NCBI GenBank assembly: GCA_025060195.1
Contig: JANXCQ010000021.1
Span: 1 to 64,000 of the forward strand
Source of the DNA: Gemmatales bacterium
GTDB taxonomy: Bacteria > Planctomycetota > Planctomycetia > Gemmatales > HRBIN36
Reading direction: 5' to 3'
Length of the DNA: 64,000 nucleotides
In this document: piece after piece, positions 39,237-48,342 of the stretch
Layout of the letters: the number at the start of each line of letters is the position of its first letter
How positions within the stretch are numbered: the first letter of the stretch is position 1
Made by a program: the position numbers and the translations under genes
The notes under the pieces: model-generated
The model's input: the letters and a program-made list of their open reading frames with translations, nothing else
Told to the model about the DNA's origin: nothing
Database searches by the model: none

Positions 39237-39905
39237 ATGTGGAAGCAATGTCTGCGCCATGTTCTGTTCCTGCATTGGCCCCTAGAAGCTGCGATCATTC
39301 GCAAGCATATTCCTCGTCCGCTTGCGGTGGATCAATACGAAAACCAAGCGTGGCTGAGCCTAGTTGTGGTGCGTTTGGAGATAGCGCTGGCAAGTATTCC
39401 GTGGCCTCGCCTACGATTCCCGCAGGTAAACTTACGGACCTATGTGCGCTACCGCGATCGTCCCGGCATTTGGTTTTTCAGTCTCCACCCTCACCACCAG
39501 TTCGCCTCCAACGTAGCTCGCTGGATGACTCCTTTGCCGTTTCGGCACGCGCATGTCCATTATCAGTTGGGTCGGCACGGTGGTCGCATCCACGCCGTAT
39601 GTCGGCATCGTTGTTACTTGGAATTGGACATAATGTTTACCATCACAAGCTCCACGGCCACATGCGCCACGCTCGAAACCTGGCTGTTGGAACGATACCA
39701 TGTCTTCGCGGTGAACCGACGGGGCACGTTGCTGGTCGGTAACTTTCAGCATGAACCGTGGCAAACGTTTCAGGCCCAGGTGGATAATTGCCGCTTCAGC
39801 GCAGCGCCTCTTTTGGGTCTGAACTTCCCAGCACCGCCAGTCGCGAATTTCTCCCTGGGCGTAGATGGACAATTTGGTTCCTTCCAGCCCCTCATTGGCG
39901 CCTAA
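39237..39905 (+). CDS. DUF2071 family protein (YqjF-like)
   Basis: The 222 aa protein matches the DUF2071 pattern: CLRHVLFLHWPLEAAIIRKH at the N-terminus (family W-x(4)-F-x-HW-P-x(n)-L-x-x-x-IP), an EVNLRTYV-type strand here FPQVNLRTYVRYRDRPGIWFF, and a late WLLERYHVFAVN block. Members are cytoplasmic proteins of unknown function, often next to stress or transport genes. The track extends to an upstream start; none of the candidate starts has a good ribosome binding site, and the ATG chosen is the first one that leaves a family-like N-terminus. Upstream is the divergent kinase; downstream 169 bp separate it from the His-rich barrel. Confidence 0.75.
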   Translation: MWKQCLRHVLFLHWPLEAAIIRKHIPRPLAVDQYENQAWLSLVVVRLEIALASIPWPRLRFPQVNLRTYVRYRDRPGIWFFSLHPHHQFASNVARWMTPLPFRHAHVHYQLGRHGGRIHAVCRHRCYLELDIMFTITSSTATCATLETWLLERYHVFAVNRRGTLLVGNFQHEPWQTFQAQVDNCRFSAAPLLGLNFPAPPVANFSLGVDGQFGSFQPLIGA

Positions 39906-40074
39906 TTATGCTGACCATGTGGACTATTAGAGTAAATAGCGGTTGAGAAGCTTTTGAGCTTGAAGCCTTCCTCCAACGTGTTTAAGGGCGTCCACTAGCT
40001 CGCCGATACTCCGTATGACTCGTCGGGAGGACGAAAGCCACGGGAGCTGCCGCCTAGAGCCAAGGAGGGTGCTG

Positions 40075-41346
40075 ATGTCGCGTCTCCGAACAGCCCAACA
40101 TATAAATTCCGTTTCTCGCCCGTTGAAACTCGGACTCTACGCCCTGCTCGCGGGGTGGTTTTGCTCAACTTCCGCTCATGCGCAAACTTACGAAGAACTG
40201 CTACGCGAAAATGCCGTCCTCAAAGAGCGCATTCGCCAGCTGGAAAAACAGCTATCAGAGATTTCAGCCTCTGGTCCAACTGCACAAAACACCCAGCATC
40301 AACACACGCATGACGCGAATCACCAACATAGTCCGCCACCTTTTGGGCCTCACTGGGGGCCTCAGGACTTGACCTATACTCCGCCAACCCGTTATCGCTA
40401 CGTCGATCCGTTTCACCCTAACTGGTGGAAGCCACAAGACCATTATCGGCCTTATTCCTGGTATCCACCGCCCAGCCAGGGATTCTTCCGCGACCTTTTC
40501 TTTGGTCCGGTCATTGACACTCACCGCAGTCCCCGAGGTACCCCCTGGGTCCACCCCTTCACTATCGAACCGGCACAAATCCACCGCGACCTGTTCTTCT
40601 TCTATAAATTCACAAAAAACGCCGAGGGTTCTCCGGTAGATGAACATGAACTCGAAGCCCATCTCGACTGGGGACTTACACGCCGATTTGGTTTTGTCCT
40701 GGCCGCTCCCTTCCTCGGTTTGGAAGACCCTGCGGGCCATCAGACAGGCTTCAGCGACATTGAGTTCGCCCCTCGTATCGTTTGGATTGAGAGCGAAACT
40801 TTCTTCCTGGCCAGTAACATCTTCTTCACCTTCCCCACTGGCGATGCCGACCGCGACCTCGGTCGCGGAGAAGTTACTATTGCTCCCTTCGTTACCACAT
40901 GGCACGATATAGGCAGTTGGCGCTTCCTCCCCTGGCGCAACTGGAACCAGATTCAACTTAACTTTGGTCCTGAAGTCGGCCTGGAAAGCGGCGATACCAG
41001 TCTCCTTTATACGGTGATGTACGCTCATTCCTTTCTCGGTCCTCGTATCATCCCGCCGCACTTTCACCATTTCCACCATCATCATGGCAATCACCACCAT
41101 CACGATGAAGGCATTATTTCTCCCGTGGGCCCCGCTTATCCAGAGGGACTTATCAGCCTATTACTTGAGTTCAATGGTCAATCCGAACTATTCGGCGACC
41201 GCATCACCTACTTACAACTTTTAACAGGTGTCAACTACGCGCTCACTGAAACCTCCGAACTTCGCTTCGGTGTAAATTTCCCCCTCAACCAGTTTGACCG
41301 CCAAATGGACATCCAATACATCTTTGCCTTCACCTGGGTTTATTAG
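40075..41346 (+). CDS. His-rich outer-membrane beta-barrel protein with N-terminal coiled coil
   Basis: A 423 aa exported protein; the ATG is chosen for the AAGGAGGG just before it. A signal peptide (LKLGLYALLAGWFCSTSAHA) is followed by a coiled coil (YEELLRENAVLKERIRQLEKQL), a His-rich stretch (HQHTHDANHQH), then beta strands alternating with aromatic residues (FGFVLAAPFLGLED, FSDIEFAPRIVW) and a second His-cluster (FHHFHHHHGNHHHHDE) in a loop near the end. It ends with YIFAFTWVY, consistent with barrel insertion. The overall strand pattern resembles the barrel at 36.3 kb, so these may be distant paralogues. The His clusters suggest metal binding; that is inference. Confidence 0.75.
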   Translation: MSRLRTAQHINSVSRPLKLGLYALLAGWFCSTSAHAQTYEELLRENAVLKERIRQLEKQLSEISASGPTAQNTQHQHTHDANHQHSPPPFGPHWGPQDLTYTPPTRYRYVDPFHPNWWKPQDHYRPYSWYPPPSQGFFRDLFFGPVIDTHRSPRGTPWVHPFTIEPAQIHRDLFFFYKFTKNAEGSPVDEHELEAHLDWGLTRRFGFVLAAPFLGLEDPAGHQTGFSDIEFAPRIVWIESETFFLASNIFFTFPTGDADRDLGRGEVTIAPFVTTWHDIGSWRFLPWRNWNQIQLNFGPEVGLESGDTSLLYTVMYAHSFLGPRIIPPHFHHFHHHHGNHHHHDEGIISPVGPAYPEGLISLLLEFNGQSELFGDRITYLQLLTGVNYALTETSELRFGVNFPLNQFDRQMDIQYIFAFTWVY

Positions 41347-41351
41347 TCCGC

Positions 41352-41388
41352 CCGGTAGGGCAATCCTTACAATATCTTCCCATACCGG
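41352..41388 (+). terminator. Terminator-like hairpin after the His-rich barrel gene
   Basis: CCGGTA-GGG pairs with CCC-TACCGG (one bulged A) five bases after the stop codon. There is no T-run, so Rho-independent termination is only suggested. Confidence 0.45.
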
Positions 41389-41663
41389 ATAATCCCCTAG
41401 TGCGCGGCCGAAAAGCTAAACATTCTCTGGCTCGGTCTTGGCATATCTAAGCATATGGATTGTTTTGTTGATGTTGTCAAACGAGACCGTCTCCGAGGGA
41501 AACTAAGCAACTAATTGGCGACGGAATTATCGAATTCAGTTCATGACTAAAAAACTCACACCGCCGCACTGCCAGGAATGCATCCACTAATAACTTATCA
41601 AACTATGGGCCAATTTAGTTGAACATATCGCCTTGCCTCACTGCAATTTCAACCTAATAGTTG

Positions 41664-41669
41664 TATAAT
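41664..41669 (+). promoter_or_regulatory. -10 element upstream of the S41 protease gene
   Basis: A perfect TATAAT 40 bp before the chosen ATG (41710). It overlaps the more upstream ATG at 41668, which supports starting translation at 41710. No clear -35 element. Confidence 0.4.
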
Positions 41670-41709
41670 GGCATCCGCTGTCGGACCTAAGCAAGTGGGA
41701 GGCAACCAG

Positions 41710-43182
41710 ATGTCCCGACACAACTATATCTGGCTAATGACTATCTTATCAATAAGTGCAGCATCCTGGATATTCGCGCGTTCCAGTATATTACCGCCTC
41801 ACGGCCCACTACAATATATCCGCGGTTTTCCCGGGTCCGACGAAACCATGGCTCCTCAGCTGGCTGTCGTAGCTCAGAGTTTTCGCCTTATTGAAGACAA
41901 CTATGTTCGTGAACTCGACGACAAAGACCGCCAGCGTCTCCTCGAGCACGCTCTCCAAGGCGCTCTAGAAGCATTAGATGAACATAGCTCCTATATTCCT
42001 CCCGATGCCTTTGGAAGATTACGGGAACTCGAACAGGGACATTTCGGTGGTATAGGCATACAATTAGGCACCCATCCTCTCACGGGAGAACTGATGGTTC
42101 AATCTCCCATGCCTGATTCGCCCGCTCTCCGCGCTGGCTTGCGTAGTGGCGACATTATCCTGGAAGTTGATGGCGAAAAAATTCGCAACATAGAAGATGC
42201 CGTACGTCGTATTAAGGGTCTTCCGAAAACTAAAGTCCGTCTCACTCTGCGACCTTGGGGCGCCTCTGAGCCACGCATGGTCGAACTAGAGCGCGGCGAC
42301 ATCCCAATCGAAAGCCTACTAGGCCTCCAGCGTCAGCCTGACGGTCAATGGTTATTCTGGCTCAGCCAACCCCAAGCCTTAGCTTATATTCGCTTAGAAG
42401 CCTTTAATCCCACGACTTCGAGTGAATTATATCAAACTCTCGTGCAACTTACCCAGCAAGGGCTCCAGGGGCTAATACTCGACCTGCGGGGAAACCCTGG
42501 TGGCCGCCTCGAAACAGCTATTGAGATTGCGGAGTTATTCTTAGCTAAAGACAGTCCCATTGTCACCGTGCGAGGACGAAGGCGCAATTATGAAACCTAC
42601 CGCGCGGGTCACAGCCGTGACAGCCTTTGGCGGCAAATGGGCGTCGAGCCGGGAGCCTTCCGCAACCTGCCTCTCGCCATCCTCATCGACGGACAAAGTG
42701 CCAGCGCCAGCGAAATCCTGGCCTCCGCACTTCAGGATAATCAAAGGGCCACGCTTTTCGGGCAACGCACTTTCGGCAAAGCCAGTGTCCAGACGGTTAT
42801 CCCCCTGCCCCCTAGTAACCATGCTCTCAAACTCACTACCGCAGAATACCTGCGACCTTCAGGAAAGAATATCCATCGTTTCCGTACGGCTCGGGAAGAC
42901 GACTCATGGGGAGTTATTCCCGACCGTATCATCCCCCTAAATCCCGAGCGGCAACAAGAGCTCCTCCTGAGTCGGCGCTTGCGCGACATGCTTTGGCAAG
43001 ATCAGCATTTCCAGTTCATGGAGCAACGTTTTCATCTAAGTACTACTCTCTTCGGTTCCGCGGGCTGTACCGTTGACCCTGACAATTACCTCTATATTCG
43101 CACACTCACAGTTCGAGAAGAATCCGACCCTGTTTTAGAGGAAGCACATCGCCATTTGGTACATGAGCTTCTAACAAAGTAA
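41710..43182 (+). CDS. C-terminal-processing protease, S41 family (CtpA-like)
   Basis: A periplasmic serine protease that trims C-termini of exported proteins. The 490 aa start follows GGGAGG, 14 codons inside the track ORF, and the N-terminal hydrophobic stretch (YIWLMTILSISAASWIFA) is a signal anchor. A PDZ domain spans about residues 80-175 (LGTHPLTGELMVQSPMPDSP, GLRSGDIILEVDG), and the S41 catalytic part contains DLRGNPGGRLETAIEIAELF, then the catalytic Ser in DGQSASASEILASALQDN and Lys in TFGKASVQTV. Length is typical. The gene is upstream of the flagellar hook genes with a 377 bp gap, so it is not in their operon. Confidence 0.94.
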   Translation: MSRHNYIWLMTILSISAASWIFARSSILPPHGPLQYIRGFPGSDETMAPQLAVVAQSFRLIEDNYVRELDDKDRQRLLEHALQGALEALDEHSSYIPPDAFGRLRELEQGHFGGIGIQLGTHPLTGELMVQSPMPDSPALRAGLRSGDIILEVDGEKIRNIEDAVRRIKGLPKTKVRLTLRPWGASEPRMVELERGDIPIESLLGLQRQPDGQWLFWLSQPQALAYIRLEAFNPTTSSELYQTLVQLTQQGLQGLILDLRGNPGGRLETAIEIAELFLAKDSPIVTVRGRRRNYETYRAGHSRDSLWRQMGVEPGAFRNLPLAILIDGQSASASEILASALQDNQRATLFGQRTFGKASVQTVIPLPPSNHALKLTTAEYLRPSGKNIHRFRTAREDDSWGVIPDRIIPLNPERQQELLLSRRLRDMLWQDQHFQFMEQRFHLSTTLFGSAGCTVDPDNYLYIRTLTVREESDPVLEEAHRHLVHELLTK

Positions 43183-43506
43183 TCTTAGCATCCCTATATA
43201 TGCAAATTTTGCACATGATCGGCAAATATTACCTCTAAATACTCATATAGCCCCCTTCCCCTAAAGAGCAGCTAATTTCCTCCAGTTACCCTCATTAGAA
43301 ACAATTTTACCTACTAGTTTGCCAACTGTTAAGGGTCAAATGGCGCCATACATCTTTTCGGCAACGTCAGCCCACACGCTTTTGTCCCTAAAGAACAACT
43401 GGTTTAACTATTACTCTATTCCGGCCTAATGCATTTGACATTTCTAATCCTTTCTTCAAACGTATCTGCGAGTCCCCTTTGTATCCAAGTTTTATGGGAG
43501 TCAGAA
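43183..43506. other. AT-rich intergenic region before the fliK promoter
   Basis: No gene recognised. A small palindrome (TGCAA...TTGCA) just after the protease stop may be part of a terminator. The sigma-54 promoter is at its right end; the binding site of the activator would be expected in this stretch, but I found no clear dyad repeat to name. Confidence 0.5.
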
Positions 43507-43523
43507 TGGCACGCCGCTTGCTC
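43507..43523 (+). promoter_or_regulatory. Sigma-54 (-24/-12) promoter of fliK-flgD-flgE
   Basis: TGGCAC-GCCGC-TTGCTC agrees with the sigma-54 consensus TGGCAC-N5-TTGCW at every position, including the invariant GG and GC dinucleotides at the correct 10 bp spacing. It points at fliK, whose ATG lies 37 bp after the -12 element. Sigma-54 control of hook genes is well known in other flagellar hierarchies. Confidence 0.8.
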
Positions 43524-43559
43524 TTTATTTTGTGAGATACCTAGATGACTTAACCAGCT

Positions 43560-44918
43560 ATGAGTCTTACATCTACATCAACCTTAGATGTTATCCCGAC
43601 CTCTCAGATTACGGTGTCAGACATTCTGCCTTCAACAGCGCCGCAGACACCTAAGGCTCAGGAATCCGAGCTTCTACCGTTTATCGCGGCATTGTTTCAG
43701 TATTTGCAGACTGACTTGCTCCAACAACCATTCGTGAAAAAGTTTGAGGAAAATCAGTCAGAAAAGAATGATCACTTGTCTGAGGTACTACCCGCAGAAG
43801 TTACTCATCTCGTAAACGCTTCTAGTCGCCGAAAAGAACTTTTGGCCGTTACCCCAGTGGGATCTCATGCTACCAAGACAACTCCCGAGTCATGTTCGTG
43901 CATCCCATTAGACCCAATTCCAGTTTGTATGACTTTTGATGGGAACAATAATGCAATCCTAAATTCAAGGTTTTTTCGATGCGGTACGCTAGACTATACC
44001 GCCACTATAGCCAAGGCTAATTACGCCCTATCCGGATACAGCATGGATACCTATACTAGCGGTATCATTAATCAAAGAACCAGTGCAGTCAGACCCGCCA
44101 TCTCGACTACCAGTCCGGTGCCGACGGACACTTCCTGCGACGGTCCAAGTTTTTCCCTCTCCCTTAGCGCTATTCCGTTCGTGAACAGTGCAATTTCACC
44201 TAATAACAATACGGCCAGCGCTGGAATCAAGTATGAAATTCCTGCGAATCAAACGGATTATACCAACAAGACGTTTTTCAGCCAAAATATGCAGTCTACT
44301 AATTCCAATAATTCGTCAGCTAGACAAGATTTCATTCGATTCGGTTCCTCTTTATCTGAATCTTTATTTGCGGCATGGGATAACTCCCTGTTTTTTTCAA
44401 GCGATGCTCTAGTGAATGTGGCCGAGGAACCTGATAACCCTCTGAGACACAAGCCTTTGACGCAAGTTCCAGCCACGCTCGGAACCGAGGAATTATTTTA
44501 CACTAAGCCTCAATCAGAAAACTCACCCGTTTATCGGCAGACAGCTCAGGCAGTCAAGGAATGCCAAGACCTTGCTGCCTCTAAGAGTCCCATACATATT
44601 CATTTACGTTTAGAACCGCCTGAATTAGGTCATGTGATCATTCATGTTCGGATGCTAGGTAACAGCTTAGAGGCTCATTTCAGGGCAGAGCACTTGAGCA
44701 CTCATACTCTCCTAGAGCAGCAACGGTCACTATTACAGGAACATCTGACCGAGCTTGGCATAAACGTCAAGACGATAGTTGTTAGTTACGATCCCGAACA
44801 ACAACGCCGGTGGCGCAGTTGGTTCGAGGCGCCGATAATGAAAACAAAGCCACTAACTCGCGTGGCCAACGAATTAGCCTCCAGTAGCGAAGACGTAATA
44901 GTCAACATGACTGCCTAG
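43560..44918 (+). CDS. fliK: Flagellar hook-length control protein FliK
   Basis: FliK is secreted through the flagellar export gate, measures hook length and switches export specificity. The 452 aa protein has a long low-complexity Ser/Thr/Asn-rich N-terminal and middle region, and a C-terminal Flg_hook domain (HLRLEPPELGHVIIHVRMLG, then LLEQQRSLLQEHLTELGI), the part that contacts FlhB. Length is typical. The reading frame is markedly AT-rich relative to the infB region and has no strong ribosome binding site. First gene of the sigma-54-driven hook block; flgD follows 21 bp later. Confidence 0.9.
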   Translation: MSLTSTSTLDVIPTSQITVSDILPSTAPQTPKAQESELLPFIAALFQYLQTDLLQQPFVKKFEENQSEKNDHLSEVLPAEVTHLVNASSRRKELLAVTPVGSHATKTTPESCSCIPLDPIPVCMTFDGNNNAILNSRFFRCGTLDYTATIAKANYALSGYSMDTYTSGIINQRTSAVRPAISTTSPVPTDTSCDGPSFSLSLSAIPFVNSAISPNNNTASAGIKYEIPANQTDYTNKTFFSQNMQSTNSNNSSARQDFIRFGSSLSESLFAAWDNSLFFSSDALVNVAEEPDNPLRHKPLTQVPATLGTEELFYTKPQSENSPVYRQTAQAVKECQDLAASKSPIHIHLRLEPPELGHVIIHVRMLGNSLEAHFRAEHLSTHTLLEQQRSLLQEHLTELGINVKTIVVSYDPEQQRRWRSWFEAPIMKTKPLTRVANELASSSEDVIVNMTA

Positions 44919-44939
44919 GTCATTGCTAAGCTAGGATGG

Positions 44940-45353
44940 ATGCCCATGAACATAGCACCTCTTACCTCTTCTCATGGTCTTCGCGAAAACCAATCATCGA
45001 CCAGAAGAAGGCCCCTGGGGCGAGATGAATTCTTGCAATTATTGGTGGCTCAATTGAAGACTCAGAATCCGATGAGTCCGTTGGACGGGGCTGACTTTGC
45101 AGTGCAGTTGGCACAGTTTTCACAATTGGAAAACTTAATGCAACTTAATCGCAGCATGCAGCAATGGTTACAGTTGCAACAGTTAGTTCAAGCCGCCAGT
45201 CTAGTGGGCCGACGTGTTCAGTATCAATCCCTGGACAGTCAGCAGCTAAAATCCGGCATGATTACCGCAGTTCATCTCGTAAATAATGAGCTCAGGCTCC
45301 AAGTGGATAGCGAGATGGTTAGCCTGACGCAAATACGCGCCTTTTTGGCCTAA
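44940..45353 (+). CDS. flgD: Flagellar hook assembly scaffold FlgD
   Basis: FlgD caps the growing hook, allowing FlgE to polymerise, and is then discarded. The 137 aa protein contains the conserved N-terminal motif FLQLLVAQLKTQNPMSPLDG and the FAVQLAQFSQLENLMQLN helix, followed by a short tail LVGRRVQYQSLDSQQLKSGMI. It is the short form (as in Bacillus) lacking the tudor/FnIII-like C-terminal domain of E. coli FlgD (231 aa). The start follows AGGATGG; two in-frame ATGs two codons apart are possible. It lies between fliK and flgE. Confidence 0.93.
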   Translation: MPMNIAPLTSSHGLRENQSSTRRRPLGRDEFLQLLVAQLKTQNPMSPLDGADFAVQLAQFSQLENLMQLNRSMQQWLQLQQLVQAASLVGRRVQYQSLDSQQLKSGMITAVHLVNNELRLQVDSEMVSLTQIRAFLA

Positions 45354-45414
45354 ATTACCCTACTGACGAGACGGAGTAAAGGAACCTTAGGATGCAACCA
45401 TCGGGAGATGAGGC

Positions 45415-47472
45415 ATGTCCCGGGCTTTACTGGCGGGCGTTTCCGGATTACGCGTACATCAGCAAATGCTCGACGTGGTCGGCAATAACTTAGCCAATGT
45501 GAATACCACGGGTTTCAAAGCCCAAAGAATACGTTTTCATGAGCTGTTATATCAGACGTTAAAGCGAGCTACGGGCGTAGTATCGCAGGCGGTGGGCGGT
45601 ACTAATCCGATTCAAATCGGCTTAGGCGTCGGTGTGGCCGCAATCGACACCGTTTTAGAACAGGGTAGTCTCGAGGCCACAGGACGACCTTTAGATTTAG
45701 CCATTCAGGGGGATGGATTTTTCGTGGTGCATGACGGCGTGCAGCAATTATATACTCGGGCTGGGGCCTTTAGCATCGATAAAGATAATTATCTGGTGGA
45801 TTCAGCCACGGGTTATCGGGTTCAGCGTTTCGGTACTATAGGCGAGGGAGACGCGTTATTACCTCGTTTTCAGAATCCTGGGGATAACAATATTCGCATT
45901 CCTTTCGGTACCACAGTGCCTGGCCGGGCAACAACTTCGATAGATTTTCGGGGCAATCTTAGTGCAGGCGCCTCAGGTCCTATTCAGGAAGTCCTCACAT
46001 CAGCGACGCCATTTAGGGATACTCAATACCTTGTAACGCAGCCTTTCATCACCAATGCGTCGGGTAATCCGCCCGCTAACGCTGCGACTTTACTAGTGGA
46101 CTTACAAGGCTTCGCTTTTGCTAACGGCGATGTCATCACTATCAATGGCACCCGTGCCGACGGAACGAGCGTGCCGACGCAAGTTGTTGTCGTGAACACG
46201 GCTGTAACCACTTTGGGCGATATAGTGAATGCCATCCAAACGGCCTTTGGCAACAGCGCAGAGGTAACTCTCGACAATGTCACCGGTCGCATAACTGTGC
46301 GAACGGAGCAGAACGGAGCGTCGAATGGTTTGAGCCTTAACATCACGGACACCGCTGGGAATAATACTGCATGGATGAGCCTCGTGGGCGCGGGAGCCGC
46401 TACTTTAGGAGGCGGTAGCTTAGCTACTGCAAGTACCCCTTTGAATCATTTGGCCACTAATACCGCCAATTATCAAGTAGGAGACACCATTCGTATTCAA
46501 GGGACCGACGCCGACGGTACAGTTATTAGTGCGCTGTTTGTTTACGGCGTGGATGGAACGACTCTCGGTGATTTGGTGGCCCGAATTAGCTCCGTGTTTC
46601 CACAGGCCACTGCTAACTTGGTAAATGGAAATTTAGTTCTGACTGCGAATAATCCAGGGCCGGCAACCTTGACGCTGAATCTCTACGATGGGCCTACTAA
46701 TGTCGGTTCGACTAACTTTGCCACTCATGGCATGAATTTGACTGTGGATGGTAGACATGGAGATACTGTGCGTAATGCAATTCAGTTTTATGATCTTCAG
46801 GGCCGAGCTCACACCATTACTTTTACTTTTCAAAAGCAAGGGCCGAATCTTTGGGATATGTATGCCAGTGTCGATCCCTCAGAGGGCGTGTTGCTGGATG
46901 ATAGAGTAACTCAAATTCGCTTCAACAACGATGGCTCGTTCCAGCAGGTAACCGGGGCAGGCCATGGCGATTCTAAAATCGTAGTGCTCGTTCACGGAAT
47001 TAGCGTGCCGCAAGAAATTCGCATCAATTTAGGCGAGTCGAATTCCTATACGGGTGTAACGCAATTCGGGGGCAGTTCTTCGGCATCAGCGGTGCAGCAA
47101 GACGGTTATGGCGCGGGCTTTCTTTCCGGACTATCCGTGTCGCAGAGCGGCACAATCGAGGGAGTGTTTACAAACGGCCGAACCTTACCCATCGCTCAAC
47201 TTGCTATAGCTAATTTTACCAATCCCGGAGGTTTGAACCGCGAGGGTAAGAATTATTATAGTCTGAGCAACAACTCTGACTTGCCCATGGTCGGGCCTGC
47301 AGCGAGCGGGGGACGTGGGATTATAACCCAAGGCACCCTGGAGAACTCGAACGTGGACGTGGCTTTCGAATTCACGAGGTTAATCTTAGCGCAGCGAGGA
47401 TTCCAGGTGAACGCCCGCACCATCACAGTTAGCGATCAGATGTTGCAAGAGTTGGCTAATATTATTCGCTAA
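45415..47472 (+). CDS. flgE: Flagellar hook protein FlgE
   Basis: FlgE polymerises into the flexible hook joining the rod to the filament. The 685 aa protein has the rod/hook N-terminal motif (SRALLAGVSGLRVHQQMLDV, then NNLANVNTTGFKAQRI), LDLAIQGDGFFVVHDG, the FlgE-specific middle with internal Ig-like domains, and a C-terminal GTLENSNVDVAFEFTRLILA with QVNARTITVSDQMLQELAN. It is longer than enteric FlgE (about 400 aa) because of inserted outer domains, as in other planctomycetes and spirochaetes. ATG is used after TCGGGAGATGAGGC. A 103 bp gap precedes the next gene. Confidence 0.95.
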   Translation: MSRALLAGVSGLRVHQQMLDVVGNNLANVNTTGFKAQRIRFHELLYQTLKRATGVVSQAVGGTNPIQIGLGVGVAAIDTVLEQGSLEATGRPLDLAIQGDGFFVVHDGVQQLYTRAGAFSIDKDNYLVDSATGYRVQRFGTIGEGDALLPRFQNPGDNNIRIPFGTTVPGRATTSIDFRGNLSAGASGPIQEVLTSATPFRDTQYLVTQPFITNASGNPPANAATLLVDLQGFAFANGDVITINGTRADGTSVPTQVVVVNTAVTTLGDIVNAIQTAFGNSAEVTLDNVTGRITVRTEQNGASNGLSLNITDTAGNNTAWMSLVGAGAATLGGGSLATASTPLNHLATNTANYQVGDTIRIQGTDADGTVISALFVYGVDGTTLGDLVARISSVFPQATANLVNGNLVLTANNPGPATLTLNLYDGPTNVGSTNFATHGMNLTVDGRHGDTVRNAIQFYDLQGRAHTITFTFQKQGPNLWDMYASVDPSEGVLLDDRVTQIRFNNDGSFQQVTGAGHGDSKIVVLVHGISVPQEIRINLGESNSYTGVTQFGGSSSASAVQQDGYGAGFLSGLSVSQSGTIEGVFTNGRTLPIAQLAIANFTNPGGLNREGKNYYSLSNNSDLPMVGPAASGGRGIITQGTLENSNVDVAFEFTRLILAQRGFQVNARTITVSDQMLQELANIIR

Positions 47473-47576
47473 AGCCTAGGCTGTTCCTTAGGTATTTCGG
47501 CTCGTATAAAATAGGTTAGGTCATCTAAAGAAATCGATAAGGTACACATCTCACTTACTACTGATTGGAGCGATAA

Positions 47577-48269
47577 ATGCTTCTCCTGGTGAAAGTATTG
47601 ATACTTTATGCCGTATTAGTGGGCCTGCTTTGGCTCGTATCGCTATTTTTGCACTATTATCTATATACGCAACAGCCGGAAGGCTTAGTTTGGCGTGTGC
47701 CATTAGCTGCAGGGGTTATTGTCGTCGTATGCCTGATTTTCCCATTAGTCATGGCGCAATGGTGGGATCAGGTCGTGCCTATCACCATGGGTCAAATTTT
47801 TCTGGATACTACGCCGCCTCACGTCATAGAGTTCGATCAAATCGAAGTCATGGAAGCGGGGCGCAAAGTAATCTATCGCAGGGAAGGAAAGGGTATAGGG
47901 CCTGATAATTTTGTTGCTCCCGATCGGCGTAGGTTTCCTCGTGATATCGAGGAGTTTACAGCTGTAACTCGGGACGAGGAACAAAGAATCAAGTTCCAAG
48001 CTATGCGAAGGAATCAGGATAATGCCAGGTTAGGCGGTACTAACCAAGTTTATGTTTCCGAACAAGGACATCGTATGGGGCTGGGAGAATTGGGACGTAT
48101 AGAATTAGGCTCGCCTGGCACGCGAGCTTTGTCTCTGTTAGTGGTTGTATTGGGCCTAGGTTCTTGGATCGGCTCGTTTCTCTTGTTGCAGTTTAATTTC
48201 GGTCATGCCCTTGGTTTGGGGATAGGTTTATATTTGGCTTGGTTATTTTTGATGGGATTCGTCTTTTGA
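47577..48269 (+). CDS. Membrane protein with a central soluble loop, unknown
   Basis: The 230 aa protein has two N-terminal transmembrane helices (VKVLILYAVLVGLLWLVSLF, VPLAAGVIVVVCLIFPLVMA), a central charged region of about 100 residues (residues 75-175, VMEAGRKVIYRREGKG, FTAVTRDEEQRIKFQ), then one or two C-terminal helices (ALSLLVVVLGLGSWIGSFLLL, GIGLYLAWLFLMGFVF). The central part looks like a cytoplasmic or periplasmic flanking domain. No family is recognised. It sits 104 bp after flgE, so a flagellar connection is possible but not shown. Confidence 0.75.
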   Translation: MLLLVKVLILYAVLVGLLWLVSLFLHYYLYTQQPEGLVWRVPLAAGVIVVVCLIFPLVMAQWWDQVVPITMGQIFLDTTPPHVIEFDQIEVMEAGRKVIYRREGKGIGPDNFVAPDRRRFPRDIEEFTAVTRDEEQRIKFQAMRRNQDNARLGGTNQVYVSEQGHRMGLGELGRIELGSPGTRALSLLVVVLGLGSWIGSFLLLQFNFGHALGLGIGLYLAWLFLMGFVF

Positions 48270-48342
48270 ACGAAAAGCGGCTTAATTACCTAAGACCTCT
48301 ATATATATATCGCACGGTGAAGCAACTCAGAGCAGAGTGGGT

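Larger units (their letters stand above)
41347..41709. other. Intergenic region before the S41 protease gene
   Basis: These 363 bp hold the hairpin after the barrel gene and the -10 element of the protease promoter at the far end. No coding ORF or RNA motif is seen. The region is more AT-rich than the genes to its left. Confidence 0.6.
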
